NCBI GenBank assembly: GCA_963920705.1
Contig: OY987232.1
Span: forward strand, 11,471,726 to 11,535,725
Direction: 5' to 3'
Origin: Odiellus spinosus
Lineage: Eukaryota > Arthropoda > Arachnida > Opiliones > Phalangiidae
DNA length: 64,000 nt
The first letter of the stretch is position 1. Every line of letters begins with the position of its first letter. The notes under the pieces are model-generated. The model did not search any database, was not told the origin of the DNA, and worked only from the letters and a program-made list of their open reading frames with translations. The translations under genes were made by a program, and so were the position numbers. This document shows, in pieces, positions 1-9,222 of this stretch.

Positions 1-70
1 GGACATTGGTCGTTTTCACATGGAATGACCCTCTTATTCTATAACTTATAGTTTATTTTTAATTAAATAG

Positions 71-208
71 GGTTATGATGGCGAACCTAGAGCATATGTT
101 GCTACTCAGGGGCCAATGGCTCACACAGTTGATGACTTCTGGAGGATGGTATGGAACAACAGGTCTCCAATAATTATTATGATCACGAAACTCAAGGAAA
201 AAAACAAG
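71..208 (+). CDS. PTP-ER: KIM-type protein tyrosine phosphatase, catalytic-domain exon a
   Basis: Exon of 46 codons, phase 0 at both ends, between an acceptor (AAATAG at 65-70) and a donor (GTGAGT from 209). The translation holds YVATQGPMAHTVDDFWRMVW and ends MITKLKEKNK. This is the core of a classical cysteine phosphatase domain, and ATQGPM with MITKLKEKN is typical of the PTPRR/PTPN5/PTPN7 group that dephosphorylates MAP kinases. The single insect member is PTP-ER. The N-terminal part, including the kinase-interaction motif, must lie left of the window. The symbol is inferred from the family; orthology was not tested. Confidence 0.88.
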
Positions 209-607
209 GTGAGTTATAAAGAGAACCCTTATTTTTTCTGCACCTAGTTTTCTACCAGCTTGCAACCCGTGATATGTAGTACCCGAATGGTGTTTCTAGC
301 CATAGCACTCTTGAGACTGCTCCAGTGGAATTCGAGGGTCGCTATCAGAGTTCTCCATATGGATAGTTTAATATTTGTTTGTAATTATATTATGCTAGTT
401 GATTAGGCCTTTTTTCAACGATAAAGAATCGGTAGAAAATCACTTGTTGTTGACTCACATTTTATCTTTAGTGAATTCTTAGTTTTTTTATAGATGGCAT
501 TGCTTGATGAATTACTATAGACCTGCTAAAGGGATCACTATAATTTTGATTATGAGACATTCCCATACTTTCAATCAAGTATTCATCTTGATCTTATATA
601 TTTTCAG

Positions 608-721
608 GTTAAATGTGAACCTTATGTCCCAATACATAGTGACTGGTTTGGAGATATTCAGGTTACTGTTACAAAAATGGTTCATCGGGATGGCTACACA
701 ATAAGGGAGCTATACCTAAAA
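608..721 (+). CDS. PTP-ER: KIM-type PTP, exon b
   Basis: Exon of 38 codons, phase 0 at both ends, after a TTTTCAG acceptor and before GTAAGA. It encodes VKCEPYVPIHSDWFGDIQVT and then KMVHRDGYTIRELYLK, the beta-strand region following the KLKEKNK segment of exon a; the family pattern KCxxYWP...YGxxxV is recognisable. The reading frame continues from exon a across a 399-bp intron. The next intron (722-7785) is very large and full of transposon debris. Confidence 0.88.
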
Positions 722-1323
722 GTAAGACCTTTTTTGCTGTGTTTTTAAAAATGTGTTACAGGTTTTATGAACTTGTCCATAAACTCAAGGAGGATAGATG
801 TTGGAATTCGAATCGTTAAGTGTGTCGTGGTGAATTAAGAAATTAGGTTTTAAACTAAAACTAATTTGTTAATGTTGTAATAGTTTCCGTGGAATTCCTA
901 AATCAAAATGAGCTAATTTAACAATTTGCACTTTCATCGTTGAAACAAAGAAAAATAAAGATTAATTAAACGAAATATAATCTAAACAGATAATCCCAGA
1001 CCCTTTTTCTAGTATTAAGATTTAAAAATCACCTGGAGATAAGTAATGACAAGGATATTGAATTATAGAAAATTATTAATTTAATTATCATAACAAGTTG
1101 TCCATTGATACCGGATAATTTTAGTTTAGTTTTATAAAAAGACGCGACTATACCAAGATGACACGTGAGATCATGAGTGAGTCCAAATCAAGAGAGTCGC
1201 GAAAATTATCTTCCTTCTCGAAACATTCTAGCTGGGTCAGAAGCCACCGAAATACTTTCTCGCCTCCTCCTATCGTCGTTGACTCGTGCCTTGTCAAGAT
1301 CTGCCCTTTTGGTCACTGTCGCG
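722..1323 (+). other. Intron 2 head, no gene
   Basis: AT-rich. At about 880-910 a stretch resembles the start of the LTR at 3155. Otherwise nothing recognised. Confidence 0.5.
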
Positions 1324-1385
1324 TTGTAGGAACTATTGAATAATTAACTACTGTTCAACTTAATTAATTTATTAATTTAACAATA
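1324..1385 (-). repeat. 62-bp direct repeat, right end of Gag-MBD element (LTR-like)
   Basis: Identical to 2443-2504. Read on the minus strand its core starts TGTTAAAT and ends CCTACA (58 bp, TG...CA), as an LTR would. It contains the stop codon of the Gag-MBD ORF. No purine-rich tract precedes it and no target-site duplication is visible. Confidence 0.8.
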
Positions 1386-2325
1386 CGTCGTGAATATCGC
1401 TCGGTGTGATTCCTGATATTAAACTTTCGGTTCTATTCTTCTTTGAGAAATTAAATAAGTTCGGTTTATATTCTAAATTCCTTTCTTCATGGTATCGTTT
1501 GGCGTCTGGTTCTGATCTAATTTTCTTTCCTTCTTTATCATAATAATAAATGTCCACCTGTCCTTTGCTAGCTCCCTTCTGTCTGATTTTTACCTCCCTT
1601 CTCCAGCCATCACCGGTTTTCAGTTCGCTTTCTTTTGTTTTTGTTTCGTGTGTAACATTAGTATTTGTCAAAACGATATCATTATTTTCGTCGCCATTCT
1701 CAATATCGACCCCCTTGTTTATTTTAATGTGTTGGGCACCTATTTCTTGGTTTTTCTCCTCCCTTTTTGTCGTTTTTGACTGTGCAACTAGTGAGTCTAC
1801 CTCTTCGGTGTTTTCTTCCATTTTTGTCTTATTTGGTTGTATCAATGAAATATCCTTTTCTGCCACTTTTTCTCCAGCTTCTTCCAATTGTCTTTTCACA
1901 TTGTACAATCGGCCAATAAATGAAGGCATGCTCTCTCCTATGTTATATTCCAAGGAGTAGAATTCTTTTCTTAACGTGGCAATACGAGCTCTAGATTTGG
2001 GTTCAAACGCGTTTCTTAGAGCCTCCCATACACCAGCTCCAGTTGTTTCTCCTTCGATTAAACTGCGTATGTCCTCGTGTATTCCCATCGCTATCGTTGA
2101 GTAGGCCTTGGACTTTCGTAAATTATATCTTTGCATAAGCTCTACCTTGTCTGATGCCGGTGGCACTTCTGTTGTATTGACTATTTCCCACAAGCCACGA
2201 TCTCTTAAGATCATCTCCATTTCGAATTTCCACGTCCTGTAGTTTTCTGAATGTAATTTCGTCATTTGGCTCACCACTATCAACGAACCTCCTCCACCGT
2301 CCGCCATCTTGAATCTATTATGCAC
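1372..2325 (-). CDS. Copia-type Gag N-terminus fused to a methyl-CpG-binding domain
   Basis: Intact 317-codon ORF inside intron 2 of the phosphatase gene, antisense to it. Residues about 7-161 are Copia/Ty1 Gag: MADGGGG start, ENYRTWKFEMEMILRDRGLW, YNLRKSKAYSTIAM and AKDIS-like end, matching the decayed Gag at 3.7-4.3 kb. Residues 162-237 are a Lys/Glu-rich linker with no Gag similarity. Residues about 238-296 read as an MBD: GWRREVKIRQKGASKG, DIYYYDKEGKKIRS and LEYKPNLFNFS. Arg248, Asp258, Tyr260 and Arg270 occupy the positions of the DNA-contacting residues of MeCP2/MBD proteins. The ORF runs into a 62-bp repeat and stops there (LLN-stop). No protease, integrase or RT follows. It could be a captured host exon or a chimeric retrocopy. 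Whether it is expressed is unknown. Confidence 0.78.
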   Translation of the reverse strand: MHNRFKMADGGGGSLIVVSQMTKLHSENYRTWKFEMEMILRDRGLWEIVNTTEVPPASDKVELMQRYNLRKSKAYSTIAMGIHEDIRSLIEGETTGAGVWEALRNAFEPKSRARIATLRKEFYSLEYNIGESMPSFIGRLYNVKRQLEEAGEKVAEKDISLIQPNKTKMEENTEEVDSLVAQSKTTKREEKNQEIGAQHIKINKGVDIENGDENNDIVLTNTNVTHETKTKESELKTGDGWRREVKIRQKGASKGQVDIYYYDKEGKKIRSEPDAKRYHEERNLEYKPNLFNFSKKNRTESLISGITPSDIHDVLLN

Positions 2326-2428
2326 GTCTGCCAGGCCAGTTCATTTATGTCCAATTTCAATTCTCACGATTGATCAACTAATTATACTGTTCCTTAATCT
2401 TTGTTAATTATTCATATTCAATAACCAC

Positions 2429-2440
2429 GCTCTGCTACCA
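2429..2440 (-). promoter_or_regulatory. Primer-binding site of Gag-MBD element
   Basis: Minus strand TGGTAGCAGAGC; the first 11 bases are complementary to the 3' end of initiator-Met tRNA (CTCTGCTACCA). It lies between the 62-bp repeat and the Gag start, in the order LTR-PBS-gag. Confidence 0.7.
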
Positions 2441-2442
2441 TT

Positions 2443-2504
2443 TTGTAGGAACTATTGAATAATTAACTACTGTTCAACTTAATTAATTTATTAATTTAAC
2501 AATA
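2443..2504 (-). repeat. 62-bp direct repeat, left end of Gag-MBD element (LTR-like)
   Basis: Second copy of the 1324-1385 repeat, with no mismatch seen. On the minus strand it ends CCTACA three bases before the primer-binding site, exactly where a 5' LTR should end. At 58-62 bp it is far shorter than normal Copia LTRs, so it may be only the U5 end of an LTR or a very small TRIM-type terminal repeat. Confidence 0.8.
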
Positions 2505-3154
2505 TAATAGAAAACAACAACTGTACTACCCCATAGCTGAGGAGAGAGTGAGTATATCTGGTCTTAATCGAAGCAGACGACACTTCCCACACCGGTCACA
2601 TGATTTTCTAACCAATCAAAAAAAATGTTGATATTGTAGGTCAAAGGGTTTACATTCCGCCCACACGCGTCCTCTTTTTAAGGTGAAATTGGTACGGCTT
2701 TCGCTGCGGGAAAAGGGAAAATAGAAAAAACGAAGTTCGTTTGAACGGTTGTTCTCAGAAAGTTTTTTCGATGTAGACAACGTGATTAGTAGATATACGC
2801 GTTGGTGCTACAACTTGCGAAATTTGGCGAGGTTCCTATTTTCGTGAAGGAAATTTTATTTTCGCGCGAAACGTGTTAGCGCATAGAAAATTCGCTCGTT
2901 CTACGTGAAAACCATACACATATAATTTGTTTTGCCAAGACAGTCATATAACAGATGAAAATGAGTGATTTAAAACAGCAGTTACTGCTCTTACACTAGA
3001 GAAAAATCGGTCCTTAAGGGTGAGGGAATTATTCCGCAAGAGACAGCAGCGAGAAGATTTCACAATTTGTTAGTGGATTTGAAAATTTCCAATCATAGGG
3101 TTAGCTTGTTTAACTCAGATTTCTATGATAACAATAAGGATATTTCAATTACAT
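2505..3154. other. Intron 2, between two Copia remnants
   Basis: No coding similarity seen. On the minus strand it is where the rest of the 5' LTR of the Gag-MBD element would be expected if its LTR is longer than 62 bp. Confidence 0.4.
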
Positions 3155-3498
3155 TGTAACGGTTTCTTTAGAATTCCTGATAGGGGTATCCCCAAATCGA
3201 AGTAATTCAATTTGTCAACCGTTCACAAAGTGTTGATTTATAAATATTGGCAATTTATCATCTTGAATTCCCCGGTCAAACTTTCCCACCTTTAATTAGG
3301 TCACATGATTAATGATGTCATCGCTTATCAGTTAGTATCTTACCAGTTGTTGGTCAACCCCACTTCTCACTGGTCGGGGGTTTATTGATTATATTTTTCT
3401 TGAGTAGGAGTTCAATTCAGTCTGCCGCGAAGTTATGTTAAAAGAGCTTAACAATGTTACTTAAATGTTTTAGTAATTTTTATTAAACTATAGTTATT

Positions 3499-3533
<35 letters not shown>

Positions 3534-3567
3534 AGTAGTCTTACTTTAAAACTTGAGATCCACAACA
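3155..3567 (+). mobile_element. Probable 5' LTR of a Copia-type element
   Basis: Begins TGTAACGG and ends CACAACA two bases before a primer-binding site. It contains a T homopolymer at about 3500-3531. No 3' partner was found because the element is cut off near 4877. A short stretch at about 880-910 resembles its first 28 bases, perhaps another decayed LTR. Confidence 0.55.
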
Positions 3568-3569
3568 AG

Positions 3570-3581
3570 TGGTAGAAGAGC
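3570..3581 (+). promoter_or_regulatory. Copia primer-binding site
   Basis: TGGTAGAAGAGC, one mismatch from the initiator-Met tRNA 3'-end complement, directly after the LTR and before gag. Confidence 0.6.
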
Positions 3582-3691
3582 TTAAGGTAGATTTTATGGA
3601 GTGTTTTTGATTACTTTCACTGTGGAGAGATTGAATTCAAGAAACCCTGGAAGTCGGCTTTTGTGCATAGCGGCGATTTTCGACAAACAGA

Positions 3692-4877
3692 ATGGCGGAA
3701 CGTTCGGGCGATTCGTTTTTTGTGAATCATGTCACGCTTTTAACATCCGACAATTATCGTAATTAGAGTTTTGAAATGGAACATCGACTGAGAACTCAAG
3801 ATTTATGGAACATTGTTCGAGGTACTGAGAAATTTCCTAAGGGGGAGGCAGTTACTGAAGAGATTCAATGGAAATTCAAGTTGCGAGAGGTCAAGGCTTA
3901 CTCAATGATTGCGCTGTCAGTTAGTCAAGAACTTCGATGTTTAAGTGGAGAAGCTGACACGTCGGGTCTGGCCTGGGAAGCATTAAAGGAAGCATTTTTT
4001 CCTGGATCAAGAGCACGCATAGAATGAAGAATTTCATACAATGAGTTATCAAGATGGAGAATCAATTCCGGCGTTTCTTGGAAGACGTTATGGTGTAAAA
4101 ATTCAATTAGAGGAAGCTGGGGAAACTGTACAGGACAAAGACATTTCATATAGAATGATTCGGAAGTTACCTAAAAGTTATGAAAATCTCGTACAGCAAA
4201 TATATCATTACGAAGATAAGATGTTCACTCCACAGAATATCAAGAAGACGCTAATAGCGGAATATAGCCGACAAATCCTAATCAACCAAGGAAGTTCAGA
4301 TCAATCAAGTGCCTTATCGACACAAGTTCAAAATAAGCGATTGTAGTATGACCAATTACGTCCTGGTATTGAAAAATTTAAATTTAAAGGTAGATGTCAC
4401 AAATGTCAGATAATTGGTCGCCAAAGATTGTAGGCGAGAACAGTCAAATTCTGATCAATGTAGTTATCACGAAAGAAATTGAAACAATGACGATTTTCGG
4501 CGCAGATATAACAATTCAAGAGACTATGGCAATAAATATGCGTATTTCGTATCGGCCCAATCCCCATCTGTTGCAACAAATGAATGGATTATAGATACAG
4601 CGGCTACTCACCATTTCTGTCATCAACGGGAATTGTTTGCAACGTATACAGATTTCGACGCTGAAGCAACCTATTAAAGTTGGCGGTAAGAATAGAAACA
4701 TTTGAGTTAAAAGAGGTGCTATATACACCAGGAATGAAGAGAAATCTAATATAAGGCAGAATCATAGATCAATCTGGGCATAAGGGCATCGTAACAAATT
4801 CAAAGTATACCGTTTGCGATAATAAAGGAAGATTTTTGTGGCAAGCAAATTTATCATGTGAAAATTTATACACGCGT
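3692..4877 (+). pseudogene. Copia gag-protease pseudogene
   Basis: Starts MAERSGDSFFVNHVTLLTSDN; the conserved Trp of the NYxxW motif is a TAG stop. It continues through EMEHRLRTQDLWNIVRGTEK, LPKSYENLVQQI and a broken zinc knuckle (CHKC near 4395). It then runs out of frame into WIIDTAATHHF, the aspartic protease site with DTAA in place of DSGA, and LYTPGMKRNLI before integrase. Several stops and frameshifts make it dead. It ends abruptly near 4877, where an oppositely oriented gag begins. Confidence 0.8.
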
Positions 4878-5365
4878 CTTGATTCAATTGTACATCTGAA
4901 GTTTTCAAAACTCTCTGGCAAACTATGCAAGAGAATGATCATCAGTAAATCATTATTGATTTCCAAGTCTGTTTTGTGTAACTTGTCAACTGCGAAACAT
5001 TATCTTGGACATTCTTTCCTTCTCTCATCTTGTTTAGAGTTAACCACATCAGGAGTAGCCTTTCGTGCGGGACTCATGGATGGTAAATGGCTTCCCATTT
5101 CTTCCAACCTTCTCGTGCGGTGTCGCACAATTCGGAAGGACTGATGGCGCAGATTAGATCAGCTCTTGCTTTCTTATCACTGTTCACCCATGCCGCTACT
5201 TCGGTTGAATTTGTAGTAGTTGCTGTTGGTTTTACGTTGCTAATGTCCACATATCCCAAGGCGTCATTTTTGACCAAGAGGGCTTCCATCTGCAACTTTC
5301 ATGTGTCATAGTTCTCTTTTGTCAAAGTTGCAGTTGCAATTCTAACGTTATGACTTCCTGCCATT
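4878..5365 (-). pseudogene. Second Copia-type gag pseudogene, opposite strand
   Basis: Starts MAGSHNVRIATATLTKENYDT; the conserved Trp is a TGA stop. It continues KLQMEALLVKNDALGYVDIS, then in other frames DLEINNDLLMIILLHSLPES and FENFRCTIESR, the classical C-terminal Gag motif. It is a different Copia family from the upstream plus-strand copy. Its leader, primer-binding site and LTR lie at higher coordinates and are split by a GC-rich insertion. Confidence 0.78.
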
Positions 5366-5395
5366 TCCTTGTCTCCTTTGAATAAGATGACTATC

Positions 5396-5884
5396 TGAAC
5401 CTATATACATCAGGTTTGATTGTTAAGGGGGTGCACCGTGCTGGGTAGCACATAACACCCCCGCCAATCCGTGCGGCTCATCATTTGTCCCTAAAGTGCC
5501 GCACGCGAAATCGTGCCCGGAACGGGTAACAAGGCCAAACAGCGGGAACCGAAGAACCCCAGACCAGTGCACCCGCACACACGTGAGGAGGCTAAGGCAG
5601 CAGAAGGAAAGGTATATGGCTTGGCGACCAGAACCCACACAGCAGTGCCATACGGCCTCCATAATGTATCCGTGACCCAACAAGACCGACTCAAAGGCAG
5701 AGGGAGCTGCCAGGGCCTAGGACGGGCCCAGCGAGTCGGCCGGGTGTGGGCGAGACGGCCGTGTTCCAATTCGTGGAACTAGGACGGATCCTAGAACTCG
5801 GGGCCCCCCTCACCACGACAAGGATGGAACACTACCCCCACCCTGCGCACGGACAGGTGGGGGGAGGGGGTGAACCTATATACA
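5396..5884. mobile_element. GC-rich 461-bp insertion with 14-bp target duplication
   Basis: The block 5410-5870 is strikingly GC-rich and is bounded by identical TGAACCTATATACA copies at 5396-5409 and 5871-5884, so it is an insertion in the Copia leader. Near its left end is a hairpin (GGGGGTG...CACCCCC). The long duplication suggests LINE-type retroposition (SINE or truncated LINE 5' region). No pol III boxes or poly-A tail were found directly at an end; the A-run at 5921-5950 lies outside the duplication. The open frames inside are probably only a result of base composition. Confidence 0.65.
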
Positions 5885-5915
5885 GGCGAAAAAACTAAAT
5901 GGCAATAACTACACT

Positions 5916-5920
<5 letters not shown>

Positions 5921-5950
<30 letters not shown>
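5921..5950. repeat. Poly-A tract
   Basis: About 30 consecutive A in the leader of the minus-strand Copia remnant. Confidence 0.9.
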
Positions 5951-5953
<3 letters not shown>

Positions 5954-5974
5954 AGGATAATTACACAGTGGCAG

Positions 5975-5992
5975 CATGCTAGGCCCATAACC
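5975..5992 (-). promoter_or_regulatory. Copia internal-tRNA (half-tRNA) primer-binding site
   Basis: Minus strand GGTTATGGGCCTAGCATG follows ...CTACA. It resembles the primer site of Drosophila copia, which pairs with the anticodon-arm region of initiator-Met tRNA (GGGCCCATAACC). This marks the LTR end at 5993. Confidence 0.65.
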
Positions 5993-6120
5993 TGTAGTTT
6001 TTAGATAAGGAACGAGAGCTACATTTAAAATAACCTTTTATTTCAATCGCCTAAAACGTGAAAGAACGACAAACAAGAATTAGTGTTTTAATACATCGCA
6101 TATCAAACTTTCTTTTTTAA
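5993..6120 (-). mobile_element. LTR remnant of the minus-strand Copia element
   Basis: Inferred only from the primer-binding site next to it and the ACA end at 5993-5995. The outer boundary is not visible because the P-like fragment begins at about 6121. Confidence 0.4.
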
Positions 6121-7150
6121 TTCCCATCAATTTCAATACCAGAAGTAGATTTAATGATGCAGCACTGTTGGAAATGAGGCAAAATATTTATTTAAATAGT
6201 TTGGAAGAACACCAAAAATATTTTACTCTTATAATCAATGAAATTCAAGTGAAGCAGGATTTAGTCTTCAATGGTAGTACTGAGGAATTAATTGGAGCCA
6301 CAAATTTAAATTCAATCAGGAACAAGGTGAAAGAAATGGAAAATAAAATTAAAGGAGTTTTATAAAATGCAAACAAAATGGTTCGAGGAATTTCAACCAA
6401 TTTCAAGTTATGCCTATTTCCCATCTGGCAATAACCATGCCGATGGTCTACACACAATCGTTTGGGATGCAATAGAAAACTCACAAGCAGCTGAATTCCG
6501 TATCCTCACTATTGTTTGTGATAAGGCTACCTCAATCCAAAAATAAATAAAGATCTGCACAGAAATTGAACGAAGACGAAACAATCACAAATTATATAAA
6601 TATGGCTGTTATCACATTTTAAGTCCTTGGATTCAAGAGCATTAAAAGTTGCTATTATTTTTAAATGATTTCTTCAACTCTGAAGATAATTCAGAGACGT
6701 TCATTAGACCGTGTCTCTTAACCGTAAACTTTGGTTTGTCTAAGATTCCACTCATATCATCACAAAAACTGAGATCTGATCAAAAGCTTCGCCAGTTAAT
6801 TTACAAATTTTGGTTTTCCTTAATTCTTGCAATGCATCCCAAAGAAAAATTATTCAGAAAATAATATTAAAATTAGTCTATCAACAGCTTTGAATGGTTT
6901 AAACTACAGCCATGCGTTTGCCAACTGATTATAATATGGATAATAGAGCTTGATTGAACCTGGGCTGCTCAAAATGGCTCACTCTGTCAGTCAGGCAATG
7001 ATGTAGACTTTTTTACTTACAATTACAGGGTTGGATCTCCCAAGAAATGTTACACTCTGTAACTCTGAGGTATTAGCAAAATTAGCTCAAATGGGATATC
7101 AAATAAAGTTGAAAGCAATACCTAAAAAAAATGTAAAACGTTTAGCAAAG
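6121..7150 (+). pseudogene. P-element/THAP9-like transposase fragment
   Basis: Decayed coding with NEIQVKQDLVFNGSTEELIG, then in another frame PISSYAYFPSGNNHADGL and FRILTIVCDKATS, which match the RNase H-like core of P/THAP9 transposases (DExxIKxxLVF..LIG; YFPSG; VCDGAxxN). A later piece, LLKMAHSVSQAMM, resembles the region after the GTP-binding insertion. Stops and frameshifts throughout. It sits in phosphatase intron 2, so it is not part of that gene. Confidence 0.6.
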
Positions 7151-7785
7151 GCTTAACTTAGTATAATATTTTGCCAATATATTTCTAGCAATCAAATATT
7201 AAGTAGTTTTTCTTACCTGAATCTCATTTTTGTTGTGGTGATTCACCCTTGTTTTAATTTGTAAAAATTATGATCGATCCTATCCATAGTCATTAGTAAA
7301 ATACCCTAAAATCAAAATTAGGTTCTTGAAATACAATGTTTTCAATAATTTCAAAAAATATCGCCATAGTTTGAATATTTTCACTTTATTTGGGTCCTAT
7401 TAAAATTCTTTCCACAAAGGAAGAACGTTTGTATGAAAATATTCTAAGGATAGCTGCATAAAATTCACTAACTAGAATAAATGATAAGTGATGATAAAAA
7501 TCTCATTAAGCTCTTAATTGTTTCCTATTCGACTTTACTTATCTTCAGAATGTTCCCCCTTTTTTGACCTATTATTATGCTAAAAGTCTATTTTTTTTTT
7601 ATTTTTATTTTGTTGGGTGCCACTGCTTAACTGTTCGCCTATTGGCTAAACCTATTTTAAGAGTAGAAAACCCCTTTTTAGACCTCTCTTTTGTAATTTA
7701 CAACAATAAAAATACATTTGAAAATAGAAATAACCTGCTGTCATTTTTTAAGATGGATAATAACCCCTTTTTTTTTTTACTATAG
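7151..7785 (+). other. Intron 2 tail, no feature
   Basis: AT-rich intronic sequence ending in the pyrimidine-rich acceptor at 7765-7785. No coding or repeat structure recognised. Confidence 0.6.
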
Positions 7786-7949
7786 TATGGTGAAGAAGCT
7801 CACCAGGTGCTCCATTTCTGGTATACGGCTTGGCCGGACCACAAAACGCCTAGCACAGCCAAACAACTTCTAGCCATGGCCCTGGAAGTTGAAGCACTGA
7901 GACACAATAATAACGGAGGGGTCAAAGGACCGGTTGTTGTTCATTGCAG
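7786..7949 (+). CDS. PTP-ER: KIM-type PTP, exon c with WPD loop and catalytic Cys
   Basis: Exon of 164 nt, starting phase 0 after TTTTTACTATAG and ending phase 2 before GTAAGC. It encodes YGEEAHQVLHFWYTAWPDHKTP (WPD loop with the general acid Asp) and ends GPVVVHC plus two bases of the next Ser. The Cys codon at 7945-7947 is the catalytic nucleophile of the HCSAGIGRTG loop, so the active-site signature is split by an intron. WPDHKTP is the KIM-PTP form of the loop. Confidence 0.92.
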
Positions 7950-8358
7950 GTAAGCGGACACTTATTATAATGATGAAAATAGGGAGCCTTCAATCTTGTT
8001 CTTGTCACGCGAGACCCTCATATATTTTACTCAGCTGAACTTTCATATGCTCTCTTTTGGAACTATTTGTTATTTGGAAACTGAGGCACTCATTTGATCC
8101 ATGTTGGGCATTTTTAATGAATCCAATTTCAGGTTAATACCAAAATATTGAGGTATAGCCAGTTAAGAAGGTTAGAGCCAAATTAAAAAACATGGCGTAT
8201 TTGTGTTTGACGCAAAAAAAATGTACTTTGTAAGGAAACACGCAGATCACAATACTTTTTACCTATAAAAATGTGATCCCGCACTGCCTTTGACTGTACA
8301 GTTTTGCGTCCAATGCAAATTCATGTTTTAGACAGTCAGTGGCGTATTCTTGTGGCTA

Positions 8359-8549
8359 CCCTTACCAAATAGAGTTAGTCTTACGAGGTCTTGGGTAAGT
8401 CTTTCGGGTGTCTTATGTAGTCTTAAGAGGGCTTGGGGAAATCTTTCTTTGTATCAAGAAGCCTTGGAGAAGTCGTAAAGACTTCCCCAAGACTTTTGCA
8501 GTGTTCTTGAGGACCTCTTCAAATCAGACTTCAGTTTTTTCGGTAAGGG
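8359..8549. mobile_element. CCCTTAC MITE, copy 1
   Basis: 191 bp with inverted ends CCCTTACC...GGTAAGGG flanked by TA on both sides, fitting Tc1/mariner-type target use. The inside is made of repeated AGTCTTGGGGAAGTC-like words in both orientations. It lies in phosphatase intron 3. Related copies at 11398, 26118 and 57504. Confidence 0.8.
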
Positions 8550-9108
8550 TACCATGATTTAACGTTGCTATTATGGGCTCTTCCATACATACCTACACAC
8601 GGTTTTTCTTTTACACTCCTGATATTACCAAGGCTACAATTAGCAATCTTACAATTGGAAAATGGTTCTAGTTCAAAAAAAAAAAAAAAAAAAACTTTAA
8701 ACTAAGTCAAGACCTGGACATAATACTAACACTCCGTAACAGTTAAGATTAGTAGTAAAGATATGGCCTAAGTTTATAGGATTAAGTTTTTGGTCATGTT
8801 TTCTTTAGTGAGTAATATCTGTCCAAATAACCATAGCTCTTGCCTAGTGGGCTTCAACGAGAGTTTGTCTTGGTCTCGTAATGTGTTCAAGTAAAGTTTA
8901 CTTTGTTAAGAATATTTTTGTCCTTAGGTTTTTTTGTACACTATTTGAATTCTCTAGACCATTCAGATTAACCATCGTCACTCGCAGTATTGCCTGTTGT
9001 ACCCTCTCATTGATCAAATTAAATATTGATGATGTATAGCTATCACTGAGGTCTTACTGTAATATAATTTCGAACTGTTCTCTAATGGATCACCCTCTTA
9101 TTTAAAAG

Positions 9109-9222
9109 TGCTGGAATTGGAAGAACAGGGTGTTTTATAGCTACAAGTATTGGTATACAACAGCTGCTGGAGGAAAGTATGGTGGACATTCTTGGTATAG
9201 TCTGTTCCTTAAGGCTAGATCG
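9109..9222 (+). CDS. PTP-ER: KIM-type PTP, exon d with P-loop
   Basis: Exon of 114 nt. Its first base completes the Ser codon, giving SAGIGRTGCFIATSIG, the phosphate-binding loop with its Arg. It goes on through QQLLEESMVDILGIVCSLRLD and ends with CG of an Arg codon before GTAGGT. The acceptor is a weak TTTAAAAG. The MVDIL...CSLRLDRGG pattern agrees with PTPRR/PTPN7 relatives. Confidence 0.92.

Noticed and set aside
1550..1960. 136-codon plus-strand frame under the Gag-MBD ORF
   Set aside because: Antisense shadow of the charged linker and Gag; no motif of its own.
5423..5782. Overlapping 86-92 codon frames in the GC-rich block
   Set aside because: Open frames on both strands follow from GC-rich composition; no motif and they sit inside a retroposed insertion.
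5960..5995. Initiator-tRNA-like GGCCCATAACC sequence as a tRNA gene
   Set aside because: Only the anticodon-arm portion is present, next to a Copia leader; it is better read as a half-tRNA primer-binding site.
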